Part shown: piece after piece, positions 1-5,309 of the stretch
Position numbering within the stretch: the first letter of the stretch is position 1
Layout: the number at the start of each line of letters is the position of its first letter
Assembly (NCBI GenBank): GCA_943323675.2
Contig: CALPIR020000169.1
Location: 1-5,309, forward strand
DNA length: 5,309 nucleotides
Reading direction: 5' to 3'
Source: Chitinophaga pinensis
Lineage (GTDB): Bacteria > Bacteroidota > Bacteroidia > UKL13-3
Position numbers and translations under genes: made by a program
The notes under the pieces: model-generated
Told to the model about the DNA's origin: nothing
Seen by the model: the letters and a program-made list of their open reading frames with translations, nothing else
The model's database searches: none

Positions 1-92
1 ATCCCTTCTCGATACATCCCGATAAAAAAATCGGGATACTCGAAGCGGCTGAGATTTCCGATTGTTTGTATACAGCCAGTTCGAGTGCTGCG
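1..92. repeat. Direct repeat copy 1 (92 bp, hairpin-rich)
   Basis: This stretch matches 165-256 at 89 of 92 positions with a constant offset of 164 bp; the differences are at 70, 78 and 89. It begins at the window edge, so the true left end may lie further upstream. It contains a perfect 8-bp stem (16-23 with 30-37) around a six-A loop. A second, longer hairpin follows: 38-44 with 80-86 and 47-50 with 74-77, separated by a 2x2 internal loop. No T-run follows the first hairpin, so it is not a classic intrinsic terminator. The layout resembles the short palindromic interspersed repeats common between genes in Bacteroidota, but copy number elsewhere in the genome cannot be seen from here. Confidence 0.9.
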
Positions 93-164
93 AAAACTTG
101 GGTCGTATTGAAATGAAGTTATGCAGAACTAAAATGGAAATGAGCAAGGAAATCAACTTTAACA

Positions 165-256
165 ATCCCTTCTCGATACATCCCGATAAAAAAATCGGGA
201 TACTCGAAGCGGCTGAGATTTCCGATTGTTTGTTTACAGCCTGTTCGAGTGCCGCG
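165..256. repeat. Direct repeat copy 2 (92 bp)
   Basis: This is the second copy of the 92-bp repeat, 164 bp downstream of the first, with three substitutions. Its hairpins are 180-187 with 194-201, and 202-208 with 244-250 plus 211-214 with 238-241. Of the three differences from copy 1, one falls in a hairpin loop, one in the 2x2 internal loop and one outside the stems, so no base pair is broken in either copy. A reading frame runs through this copy, but the offset of 164 is not a multiple of three, so the two copies are read in different frames. That argues against a protein-coding role. Confidence 0.9.
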
Positions 257-280
257 TGTACTCGCGGGGTGTATCGAGAA
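170..280. repeat. 111-bp element bounded by 11-bp inverted repeats
   Basis: TTCTCGATACA at 170-180 is the exact reverse complement of TGTATCGAGAA at 270-280. Between these arms lie three consecutive hairpins: 181-187/194-200, 202-250, and the GC-rich stem 252-256/263-267 with loop TGTACT. The whole can therefore be drawn as three hairpins closed by an 11-bp stem, either as RNA or as extruded single-stranded DNA. It has no coding content of its own. Candidate explanations are a REP/BIME-like or miniature non-autonomous mobile element, or a structured RNA. No target-site duplication is evident next to the arms. The inverted repeats are read directly from the sequence; the mobile or RNA role is inference. 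Confidence 0.6.
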
Positions 281-284
281 CTGG

Positions 285-322
285 AGTTGAGAGGTTGATT
301 AGTTAACAAGTTGATTGGTTGA
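285..322. repeat. Low-complexity GTTGATT-type short repeats
   Basis: Irregular reiterations of GTTGA/GTTGATT with short spacers fill this segment, and GGTTGACAGGTTGATT continues the theme at 411-426 on the far side of the third repeat copy. Such runs are often seen between genes in Bacteroidota. No regulatory meaning can be shown from this sequence. Confidence 0.5.
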
Positions 323-326
323 AGTA

Positions 327-401
327 ACAGCCTGTTCGACTTCGCCTTGGGATGGATTTGTGCAGGCGCGAGTATCGAAACGTAGTTCAGCGGAGCTAAA
401 A
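327..401. repeat. Decayed third copy of the repeat family
   Basis: ACAGCCTGTTCGA at 327-339 repeats 236-248 exactly and matches 72-84 with one change. Further on, 371-401 aligns without gaps to 104-134 at 23 of 31 positions. The spacing between the two blocks is 12 bp longer than in copy 1. Internal complementarity is retained (343-347 with 364-368; 335-339 with 375-379), so this copy can also fold. It lacks the A-loop hairpin that opens copies 1 and 2. The pattern suggests an old, diverged member of the same family. Confidence 0.6.
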
Positions 402-426
402 CAGGAGTTAGGTTGACAGGTTGATT

Positions 427-464
427 CACTTCTGCGTTAATGAAAAGAAGTGTGAGCGCCACAC
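427..464 (+). promoter_or_regulatory. Two mutually exclusive hairpins in the padR leader
   Basis: CACTTCT (427-433) pairs with AGAAGTG (446-452), enclosing a 12-nt loop that contains the ATG of the small leader frame at 440. GTGTG (450-454) pairs with CACAC (460-464) around the loop AGCGC. The two stems share bases 450-452, so only one can form fully at a time. This lies 38-75 bp upstream of the padR-family start. The second palindrome could instead be a protein-binding site such as an autorepressor operator, although it is not the common ATGT-N8-ACAT PadR half-site arrangement. The pairing is seen directly; a regulatory role is inference. Confidence 0.3.
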
Positions 465-505
465 AGAATAAAAAATTAAGTAAGCCTAAATTAAATAAAA
501 AATGA
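440..505 (+). CDS. Possible 21-aa Lys-rich leader peptide
   Basis: ATG at 440 opens a 21-codon frame (MKRSVSATQNKKLSKPKLNK plus a final Lys) that stops with TGA at 503-505, overlapping the next gene's ATG at 502 as ATGA. Such overlaps usually mark translational coupling. Seven of the 21 residues are Lys, which also follows trivially from the A-rich base composition upstream of Bacteroidota genes. The ATG sits in the loop of a 7-bp hairpin (427-452). No Shine-Dalgarno sequence is present, but its absence means little in this phylum. No family is recognised. It could be a leader peptide coupled to padR translation, or chance. Confidence 0.2.
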   Translation: MKRSVSATQNKKLSKPKLNKK

Positions 506-843
506 ACGTTGAAAACTCTAAGGCCCAAATGAAAAAAGGTATTTTAGAATACTGCATTTTGGCCATTATTAAACGGGGCGAAGTTTATGCTTCCGATATT
601 TTGGAAGAACTTAAACAAGCTCAGTTAATTGTGGTAGAGGGTACTTTGTACCCATTGTTAACACGACTTAAAAACGAAGGTTTATTAAGTTACCAATGGA
701 TTGAATCAAAATCGGGGCCACCCAGAAAGTACTTTCAATTAACAGCCGAAGGCAGCGCCTTTTTAATTGAGTTGGAAATAACCTGGAACGAACTAACCGA
801 CTCGGTAAACCAAATTATAAAAAAAAACCAACCCCTTAATTAG
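502..843 (+). CDS. PadR-family winged-helix transcriptional regulator
   Basis: This 113-aa protein is a small PadR-like regulator (short, subfamily-2 type: one winged-helix domain plus a brief C-terminal helix used for dimerisation). The winged helix spans about residues 8-85. The PadR signature GTLYPLLTRLKNEGLL at 47-62 forms the recognition helix, and SGPPRKYFQLTAEG at 71-84 forms the wing. Residues 88-108 are the likely dimer helix. The start is the first ATG after an in-frame TAA at 496-498, and the N-terminus (MNVENSKAQMKKGILEYCIL) is complete for the family. PadR proteins usually repress their own operon and a linked gene, with DNA release triggered by a ligand. Here the linked gene is the PspC-domain membrane protein 9 bp downstream, the probable target. 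The ligand is unknown. Confidence 0.93.
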   Translation: MNVENSKAQMKKGILEYCILAIIKRGEVYASDILEELKQAQLIVVEGTLYPLLTRLKNEGLLSYQWIESKSGPPRKYFQLTAEGSAFLIELEITWNELTDSVNQIIKKNQPLN

Positions 844-852
844 CTTAAACTT

Positions 853-2709
853 ATGAATAAGGTAGTAAATATTAACTTAAACGGCATCATTATTAGTATT
901 GATGAAGTTGCATACGAGCAGTTAAAACAATACATTGATGCTTTGCACAAACACTTTTCGGGTACTGAAGGTTCGGCCGAAATTATATCGGATATAGAGA
1001 CACGTATAGCTGAGTTGTTGCAATTGAAACTTACGGATAACAGCGCAGTAATTTTATCAAAAGATGTGGCCGATGTTATTTCTGTAATGGGTAATCCTTG
1101 GCAAATGGAAGGGGAGGAGGAAAGGCAATCATCAAACCAATCATCAACCCAAAATAACACGCAAAATACAATTGTGCCTAAAAAACTTAAACGTGATCCG
1201 CATAACAAAGTAATTAGTGGTGTGTGTGGTGGATTGGGTAATTTTTTAAACATCGATCCCATTATCGCACGTGCTGGATTTTTAATTTCATTTTTCATTT
1301 TTGGTTCAGGGTTATTCTTATACCTCATACTTTGGGTAATAATGCCTGAGGCTAGTCCTGATGAATTGCCGCAGTTTTCTGGAACAAGTTCGCGCAAATT
1401 ATTTCGCAACACCGATGATAAAATGATTGGTGGTGTTTGCTCTGGTATTGGCGCATATTTAGGCGTGAGTGAAGTGGTTATGCGTGTGGTGTTTTTGATT
1501 TCGTTTTTTGCTTTTGGTACAGGTTTGTTGGCCTATGTTATTCTTTGGATTATTATTCCTGAAGCCAAAACCGCAGCTGAAAAGCTACAAATGCGTGGCA
1601 GCAGTATCGATATCAATAACATTGAACGTGAAATCCGCAATACAACATCAAACCTAACTAATAAAGCCACTACAAGTCCTGTGTTAAAAAACGTATTAAA
1701 GGTGGTTACCATTATTGCGGGTTTACTGGTGCTGCTTGTAATTGTATTGCCTGGTAGTATTTTGTTTTTGGCATTAACTTTTGGCATAAATGGTAGTGGC
1801 GATTTTTCTGATTTTGTGCGCACCATCACGATTAATGATACCATTTTAATGCTTGCCAAATGGGGTATAATAGCCATCATATTTTCGGTGTTATTGAGTT
1901 TTTCTGCCCTAGCTTTTCAACTCATTACCCATAAAAAACCAAAGTATATTTCGGTGATTACCACCATACTTTTCTTTGGGGGAATCGCCTCAAGTGTTGT
2001 TGCATTGGTCATGTACCGTAGTGAAATAAAACATGAGGTAATATTAATTACCAATGAGCAAGAATTAGCAGTTAACGATACCTTATTGATTAAATTAAAC
2101 CCTGCTTTTTTAGATGATGATGTGGATGAATTTGATTTTCATTTAAATGACGGAGAAGTATCTTGGAAAATACAAAACGACATGTTGTTGTTTAAAGAGC
2201 CACACATAACCATTAATACATCTGCAAACAACCTTATGCAAGTAAAATTAAAGCGTGAATCGTGGGGTAAAACACAAGAAGAAGCCGAGCAATTGGCTCG
2301 TAAAGCCTCATTAAATTTGGTGGTTGATAGCAGTAAAGTGATTTTAGATAATGGTGTTGGATTAGGTAATGAGCCGTTTAAAAACCAAGAATTAACACTT
2401 GGCTTATGGATACCTGCAGGAACAATTCTTAAAGTACAATATGAGGCACTGGAAATGATAAAAGATAAAATTCTAGAAAAAGAAGTGGAGGATTTAGAGG
2501 AGACTCCTTACGTGTATTTAAAAGTAACTGATGAAGGTGTGGAATGTTTAACCTGCGATGGAAGCAATTGGACTGCTGATACTAAAATTGAAATAGAAGA
2601 AATTGTAACCGATAGTATTTCAAACGATAAAAAGACCAAGGTTAATACCACCATCAAAAAAATAGGTCCGATTACCATCAAAAAATCAAGAACAATAGAA
2701 ATAAAATAA
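853..2709 (+). CDS. Tandem PspC-domain envelope protein, 618 aa
   Basis: This is a multi-domain inner-membrane protein of the Bacteroidota PspC type. Residues 1-88 form a conserved N-terminal soluble domain (MNKVVNINLNG..., with SDIETRIAELL at 46-56 and VADVISVMG at 72-80). A Gln/Asn/Ser-rich linker covers about 91-107. PspC domain 1 is at about 111-167 and PspC domain 2 at about 181-238; they share 27 of 50 aligned residues, including GVC.G and FLISFF, and both end in a W-x-I-x-PEA motif. Three further hydrophobic segments lie at about 279-310, 332-357 and 365-388. A C-terminal domain of about 230 residues without membrane segments follows, with a CxxC at 565/568. PspC in enterobacteria binds PspA and senses membrane stress, but no pspA or pspB is visible here. 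The gene starts 9 bp after padR, so co-transcription is expected. Domain identity is firm; a membrane-stress role is inference from the family, and topology is unresolved. Confidence 0.9.
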   Translation: MNKVVNINLNGIIISIDEVAYEQLKQYIDALHKHFSGTEGSAEIISDIETRIAELLQLKLTDNSAVILSKDVADVISVMGNPWQMEGEEERQSSNQSSTQNNTQNTIVPKKLKRDPHNKVISGVCGGLGNFLNIDPIIARAGFLISFFIFGSGLFLYLILWVIMPEASPDELPQFSGTSSRKLFRNTDDKMIGGVCSGIGAYLGVSEVVMRVVFLISFFAFGTGLLAYVILWIIIPEAKTAAEKLQMRGSSIDINNIEREIRNTTSNLTNKATTSPVLKNVLKVVTIIAGLLVLLVIVLPGSILFLALTFGINGSGDFSDFVRTITINDTILMLAKWGIIAIIFSVLLSFSALAFQLITHKKPKYISVITTILFFGGIASSVVALVMYRSEIKHEVILITNEQELAVNDTLLIKLNPAFLDDDVDEFDFHLNDGEVSWKIQNDMLLFKEPHITINTSANNLMQVKLKRESWGKTQEEAEQLARKASLNLVVDSSKVILDNGVGLGNEPFKNQELTLGLWIPAGTILKVQYEALEMIKDKILEKEVEDLEETPYVYLKVTDEGVECLTCDGSNWTADTKIEIEEIVTDSISNDKKTKVNTTIKKIGPITIKKSRTIEIK

Positions 2710-2732
2710 AATACTATTTGAAACTAAAATTG

Positions 2733-2768
2733 AACAGCCTGCTATATTTATGGTGGGCTGTTTGTTTT
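2733..2768. terminator. Intrinsic terminator between convergent genes
   Basis: AACAGCC (2733-2739) pairs perfectly with GGCTGTT (2756-2762). The stem can continue inward with G-T pairs and three further pairs to a six-base loop at 2745-2750. On the plus strand TTTGTTTT follows at once, which fits an intrinsic terminator for the padR-pspC operon. On the minus strand the stem is followed by a weaker T-rich stretch (CAATTTTAGTTT), so the same hairpin may also stop the opposing transcript. It lies 23 bp after the plus-strand stop codon and 4 bp beyond the minus-strand stop codon. Confidence 0.75.
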
Positions 2769-3579
2769 AAAAATGCAACGACAAGGTTAACTGCGGCACA
2801 ACCATGTTGGTGGCTGATTTTTTTCTGGTATAAGTAAATGTATTATTTGGATTAGCAACCACACTATTGGGTTCAATATAACTCGCCTGGCTGCCCATTT
2901 GATTCATCACTTTAATTTCAAAACGCAGAGACTCTTTGCCAAATCCAATACCTCCTCCATAACCTAAATAAGTGGTAAAAGATCCACTTATGTTATCGCT
3001 TAAATCTGTTGGAGCATATTGTTGTTCGTTTGCATTCGCTGCTGTATACTTAATTTTTTGTACCCCTTCAAAATATCTGAATCCTGCTTGATAAGCCAAA
3101 AATGGATAAATTTTAGTGTTTAAGAACTCAATTTTACCTTGGTAACCAAAACTAAATGCACCAGTATTAAGCTTATATTCAACATCAAATTCTCTTTGGT
3201 TGAAGGTGGTTTTTGAGTGAGACGAATTACTAGAAAACCACGTGTAATCGAATTGCAAACCCAAAATAAATGGGCGAATTAGGTCATTGTTTACAGCATT
3301 AGAAAATGGATTGTACAAAACACCTCCCCCAAAACCAAGTCCCCACATACCATTGCTTAACTCATTAAATTGCCCTTGGGGAAGGCTAATTGGCATAAAG
3401 GCCTCTAATATTAATTTTGAATGCGTATCATTAATTGCAATCAAATCTTCATTATTGGTATCAATAGGTTTTGATGGTGCAGGCGTATAGCCATTGTATG
3501 GTACAGTTAGTATTTCATTATTTTGTGCTTGCAGTATGTTGCAATAAACAAGAATAAATAATAGGGTGAAGCTTTTCAT
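2767..3579 (-). CDS. Predicted outer-membrane beta-barrel protein, 270 aa
   Basis: The protein starts with a signal peptide (MKSFTLLFILVYCNILQA, cleavage likely after Ala18). The Cys at 13 is not in a proper lipobox, so signal peptidase I processing is expected. A Pro/Asn-rich stretch follows to about residue 50. The rest consists of alternating polar and hydrophobic strands rich in Gly and aromatics (for example GLGFGGGVLYNP, FSFGYQGKIEF, YLGYGGGIGFG), ending in QLTLSLHF. A final Phe after alternating residues is the usual beta-signal for outer-membrane insertion. No catalytic motif or specific family is recognised, and no substrate can be proposed. It starts 40 bp after the hydrolase gene with no obvious terminator between, so it may share that transcript. 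Transport or structural roles are both possible. Confidence 0.8.
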   Translation of the reverse strand: MKSFTLLFILVYCNILQAQNNEILTVPYNGYTPAPSKPIDTNNEDLIAINDTHSKLILEAFMPISLPQGQFNELSNGMWGLGFGGGVLYNPFSNAVNNDLIRPFILGLQFDYTWFSSNSSHSKTTFNQREFDVEYKLNTGAFSFGYQGKIEFLNTKIYPFLAYQAGFRYFEGVQKIKYTAANANEQQYAPTDLSDNISGSFTTYLGYGGGIGFGKESLRFEIKVMNQMGSQASYIEPNSVVANPNNTFTYTRKKSATNMVVPQLTLSLHF

Positions 3580-3619
3580 GTGCGGTAAATTTAATTTTAT
3601 TTCCTACGTATTTTTTATG

Positions 3620-4393
3620 TTATGCTAAAAATTGCATCACTTCCTCAAATACTACTTTGGGTTTATCGGCATGTAACCAGTGACCGGCATCTTCAACCGT
3701 AACCAATTTGTAGTGCGGAAACAATTTATGTATAGCAGGTAAATCTTTTTCTTGCACATACAGCGAGTTGCCTCCTCTAATAAACATGGCATCACCACTA
3801 AAATGGTTCATTGAATATATTTCCTGCAAAATGTTCACATAATCACGTTTAAGCACATCTACATTAAACTTCCAATTATAATGCGATTCGTCTGCACGAT
3901 CTAAACCTTTCATTACAAACTGTCGTGTACCAAAATCGCCCAAGTATTGTGCCATGGCTTGCTCCACATCTTTACGTGTTTGTGCTTTGCTTAAATCAAC
4001 ATTGTTAATGGCTTTAAATACATCATCGTGTGCACCATTGCGATAGGGGCGTGGAGCCATGTCTGCAACAATTAATTTCTCTGTTAACTCAGGATAAGTT
4101 AACGCAAATTGCATCGCCACTTTGCCTCCCATACTATGGCCTAATAATGATGTTTTTGTAATGTGGTGTTGTTCCATAAAATCCTTCACATCACCCACCA
4201 TTAAAGGAATACTGTGTGCTGATGTATGTGGCGATTTACCATGGTTCCTTTGATCTACTACAAAAACATGTAAGCCATGGTTGCCCCATTCGGTGGCTAA
4301 GCTATGCCAGTTATCCAAAGAGCCTAAAAAGCCATGTAAAATAATGAAGTATTTTTCTCCGCTGCCGTATTCTTTGTAGTTTAATGTAATCAT
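3620..4393 (-). CDS. Alpha/beta hydrolase, YbfF-like esterase, 257 aa
   Basis: This is a cytoplasmic alpha/beta-fold hydrolase most like the YbfF/acyl-CoA-esterase-like group. Numbered from the ATG at 4393, it shows the oxyanion-hole motif HGFLGS (20-25), the strand-turn motif DQRNHG (47-52), the nucleophile elbow GHSMG (85-89, Ser87) and the catalytic His in AGHWLHADKP (His238). Asp111 in VADMAPRPY sits after strand 6, where E. coli YbfF keeps its unusual catalytic acid. A longer in-frame form from a TTG at 4426 would overlap the upstream gene by 32 bp and add 11 residues unlike the family. The ATG, one base after the upstream TAA, gives the standard N-terminus MITLNYKEYG and is preferred. 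The physiological substrate is unknown; short-chain esters or acyl thioesters are plausible. It is tightly linked to the FAD oxidoreductase. Confidence 0.9.
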   Translation of the reverse strand: MITLNYKEYGSGEKYFIILHGFLGSLDNWHSLATEWGNHGLHVFVVDQRNHGKSPHTSAHSIPLMVGDVKDFMEQHHITKTSLLGHSMGGKVAMQFALTYPELTEKLIVADMAPRPYRNGAHDDVFKAINNVDLSKAQTRKDVEQAMAQYLGDFGTRQFVMKGLDRADESHYNWKFNVDVLKRDYVNILQEIYSMNHFSGDAMFIRGGNSLYVQEKDLPAIHKLFPHYKLVTVEDAGHWLHADKPKVVFEEVMQFLA

Positions 4394-4394
4394 G

Positions 4395-5309
4395 TTAAAA
4401 TCTGTTTGTGCTAATTTCTTTATCAATAACTGTATTATTTAATATAAAATCGGCCATTATTTTACTGAAGTATGGCGCTATTAAAACACCCTTACTTCCA
4501 AGTCCGTTAAACAGGTACATGTTGTGTTCTTGTTCGTGTTTTCCTAAAATGGGCCTGCGGTCTTTGGTGGTTGGTCTTATACCTACAACGTGTTCCAATA
4601 CCTCATAACTACCATCTATTAAAACATCCGTTTTATCTTTTAGTTCTGCAAAACCTTCAGGAGTAGGAGTGGTATCGTCATTATCCCATTTGTAAGTAGC
4701 ACCCACTTTAAACACATCATCAAACAAATTAACTGCATAAGCCCCACGCTTGTATATTTTTTGGTTGTTTAAAACAGGGGTTTTTATTTTAAACACATCG
4801 CCTTTGTTGTCAATTACAGGTATGTGTTTAAAGTATGGGTTGTTTTTGTTTTGATACCCTTGGCAAAATACCACACTGTTAGCTGTATGGTTTTTGTAAT
4901 GCCATTTATGGTCGTGATAAGTTAACGCACTAAAATCAAATTGTTCTTGTAAAAAGCTGTTTAAGTGAGTGAGGTACTTTTTAAAAGCTTCGGTAAATAA
5001 CAGCGTGTTTAACCAGCCGCTATGTGTAATTTCAATTGCACCAAAAGGAGCATTTAAGCCTTGGTGAGGCGTTATTTCGGTAATAACATACTTGTTAATT
5101 TTATCATTTAACGCACTGTAAAAATCGTTTTGCTCCTTAATGCTAGCAAAACTCATTTGTATGTTAATGTCGTTTAAAAATTGCACATCAAGCAGGTTTT
5201 CGAGCTCTTTGTAAGTAGCTATTACCTCTGGGTACAACGTATCTACCATCCACGATTTTACCATGCGTTTGCCACTAATGGGTGTAAACATGCCTGCTGC
5301 AATGCGCGA
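4395..5309 (-). CDS. FAD-dependent oxidoreductase (DAO fold), 5'-partial
   Basis: The C-terminal 304 residues of a D-amino-acid-oxidase-fold flavoprotein are present. The frame stays open to the window edge: six codons (SRIAAG) precede the first visible ATG at 5291 and continue the conserved block SRIAAGMFTPISGKRMVKSW. That ATG is therefore internal, and the N-terminal GxGxxG dinucleotide-binding motif lies outside the window. Visible landmarks, counted from the edge, are VFCQGY (147-152), GIRPTTKDRRPILG (243-256) and FNGLGSKGV (267-275). The last two are the usual C-terminal FAD-contacting blocks of DadA/ThiO/MnmC-C type enzymes. The enzyme presumably oxidises an amine or amino acid with FAD, but the substrate cannot be assigned, and there is no MnmC methyltransferase part in view. 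The stop codon is one base from the hydrolase start, so the two are co-transcribed and probably translationally coupled. Confidence 0.88.
   Translation of the reverse strand, partial: SRIAAGMFTPISGKRMVKSWMVDTLYPEVIATYKELENLLDVQFLNDINIQMSFASIKEQNDFYSALNDKINKYVITEITPHQGLNAPFGAIEITHSGWLNTLLFTEAFKKYLTHLNSFLQEQFDFSALTYHDHKWHYKNHTANSVVFCQGYQNKNNPYFKHIPVIDNKGDVFKIKTPVLNNQKIYKRGAYAVNLFDDVFKVGATYKWDNDDTTPTPEGFAELKDKTDVLIDGSYEVLEHVVGIRPTTKDRRPILGKHEQEHNMYLFNGLGSKGVLIAPYFSKIMADFILNNTVIDKEISTNRF

Noticed and set aside
16..37. The A-loop hairpin (and its twin at 180-201) as an intrinsic terminator.
   Set aside because: No T-run follows the stem on either strand, and the hairpin is part of a duplicated repeat.
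62..298. A 78-codon plus-strand open frame across the repeat array.
   Set aside because: It is made of repeat DNA; the two repeat copies are read in different frames because their 164-bp offset is not a multiple of three, and the peptide has no recognisable features.
1..401. The repeat array as a CRISPR.
   Set aside because: Units are long, few, unequal and degenerate, with no regular 30-40 bp spacers and no cas gene in the window.
413..441. TTGACA at 413 with an AT-rich hexamer 17 bp on, as a sigma70-type promoter.
   Set aside because: The main sigma factor of Bacteroidota favours a TAnnTTTG -7 element, which is absent here, and the match lies in low-complexity GTTGA repeats.
840..1412. 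A 190-codon minus-strand open frame opposite the start of the PspC-domain gene.
   Set aside because: It lies wholly antisense to a well-supported conserved protein, and its translation shows no domain or signal; it is an open shadow of the coding strand.
1533..1880. A 115-codon minus-strand frame opposite the PspC membrane segments.
   Set aside because: Antisense to hydrophobic codons of a firm gene; its composition is explained by the reverse complement of membrane segments.
3287..3490. A 67-codon plus-strand frame opposite the barrel protein gene.
   Set aside because: Antisense to the barrel protein coding sequence, with no independent support.
4394..4426. An 11-residue N-terminal extension of the hydrolase from a TTG codon.
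   Set aside because: It would use a rare start, overlap the upstream gene by 32 bp and add residues absent from the family; the ATG at 4393 fits both family length and operon spacing.
4408..4608. A 66-codon plus-strand frame opposite the oxidoreductase C-terminus.
   Set aside because: Antisense to the conserved FAD-contacting blocks of the oxidoreductase; no independent signal.
5289..5291. ATG at 5291 as the true start of the oxidoreductase.
   Set aside because: The frame is open to the window edge and the six preceding codons continue a conserved block; without the upstream part the FAD-binding Rossmann motif would be missing.

Overview
The window looks like chromosomal DNA from a Bacteroidota bacterium of the Flavobacteriia/Sphingobacteriia/Chitinophagia kind. 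This rests on the low GC content, AT-rich 5' leaders without Shine-Dalgarno sequences, a PadR + PspC gene pair with the build typical of that phylum, and an outer-membrane beta-barrel protein with a plain signal peptide. No genus can be named from the sequence.

Layout. Positions 1-501 hold no convincing conventional gene. They hold an array of degenerate, hairpin-rich intergenic repeats: a 92-bp direct repeat at 1-92 and 165-256 (89/92 identical), a third decayed copy at about 327-401, and short TTGATT-like runs. The second copy lies inside a 111-bp segment (170-280) closed by perfect 11-bp inverted repeats and containing three further hairpins. Just upstream of the first gene is a 21-codon Lys-rich reading frame (440-505) that overlaps the padR-family start by ATGA.

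Plus strand, 502-2709: a PadR-family winged-helix regulator, then 9 bp later a 618-aa membrane protein with two tandem PspC domains, three more membrane segments and a large C-terminal soluble domain. This is very probably one operon, an autoregulated membrane or envelope-stress module. A strong hairpin at 2733-2762 followed by a T-rich run ends it.

Minus strand, 5309-2767 (convergent with the above): an FAD-dependent amino-acid-oxidase-fold oxidoreductase whose N-terminus lies outside the window, then after a single base an alpha/beta hydrolase of the YbfF esterase type, then after 40 bp a predicted outer-membrane beta-barrel protein of unknown role. The first two are almost certainly co-transcribed; the third may be. 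Both transcription units end at the same intergenic hairpin.

The genes are ordinary for this phylum. The least explained part is the structured repeat array and the possible leader ORF upstream of padR. No CRISPR array, tRNA, rRNA or transposase gene was seen.
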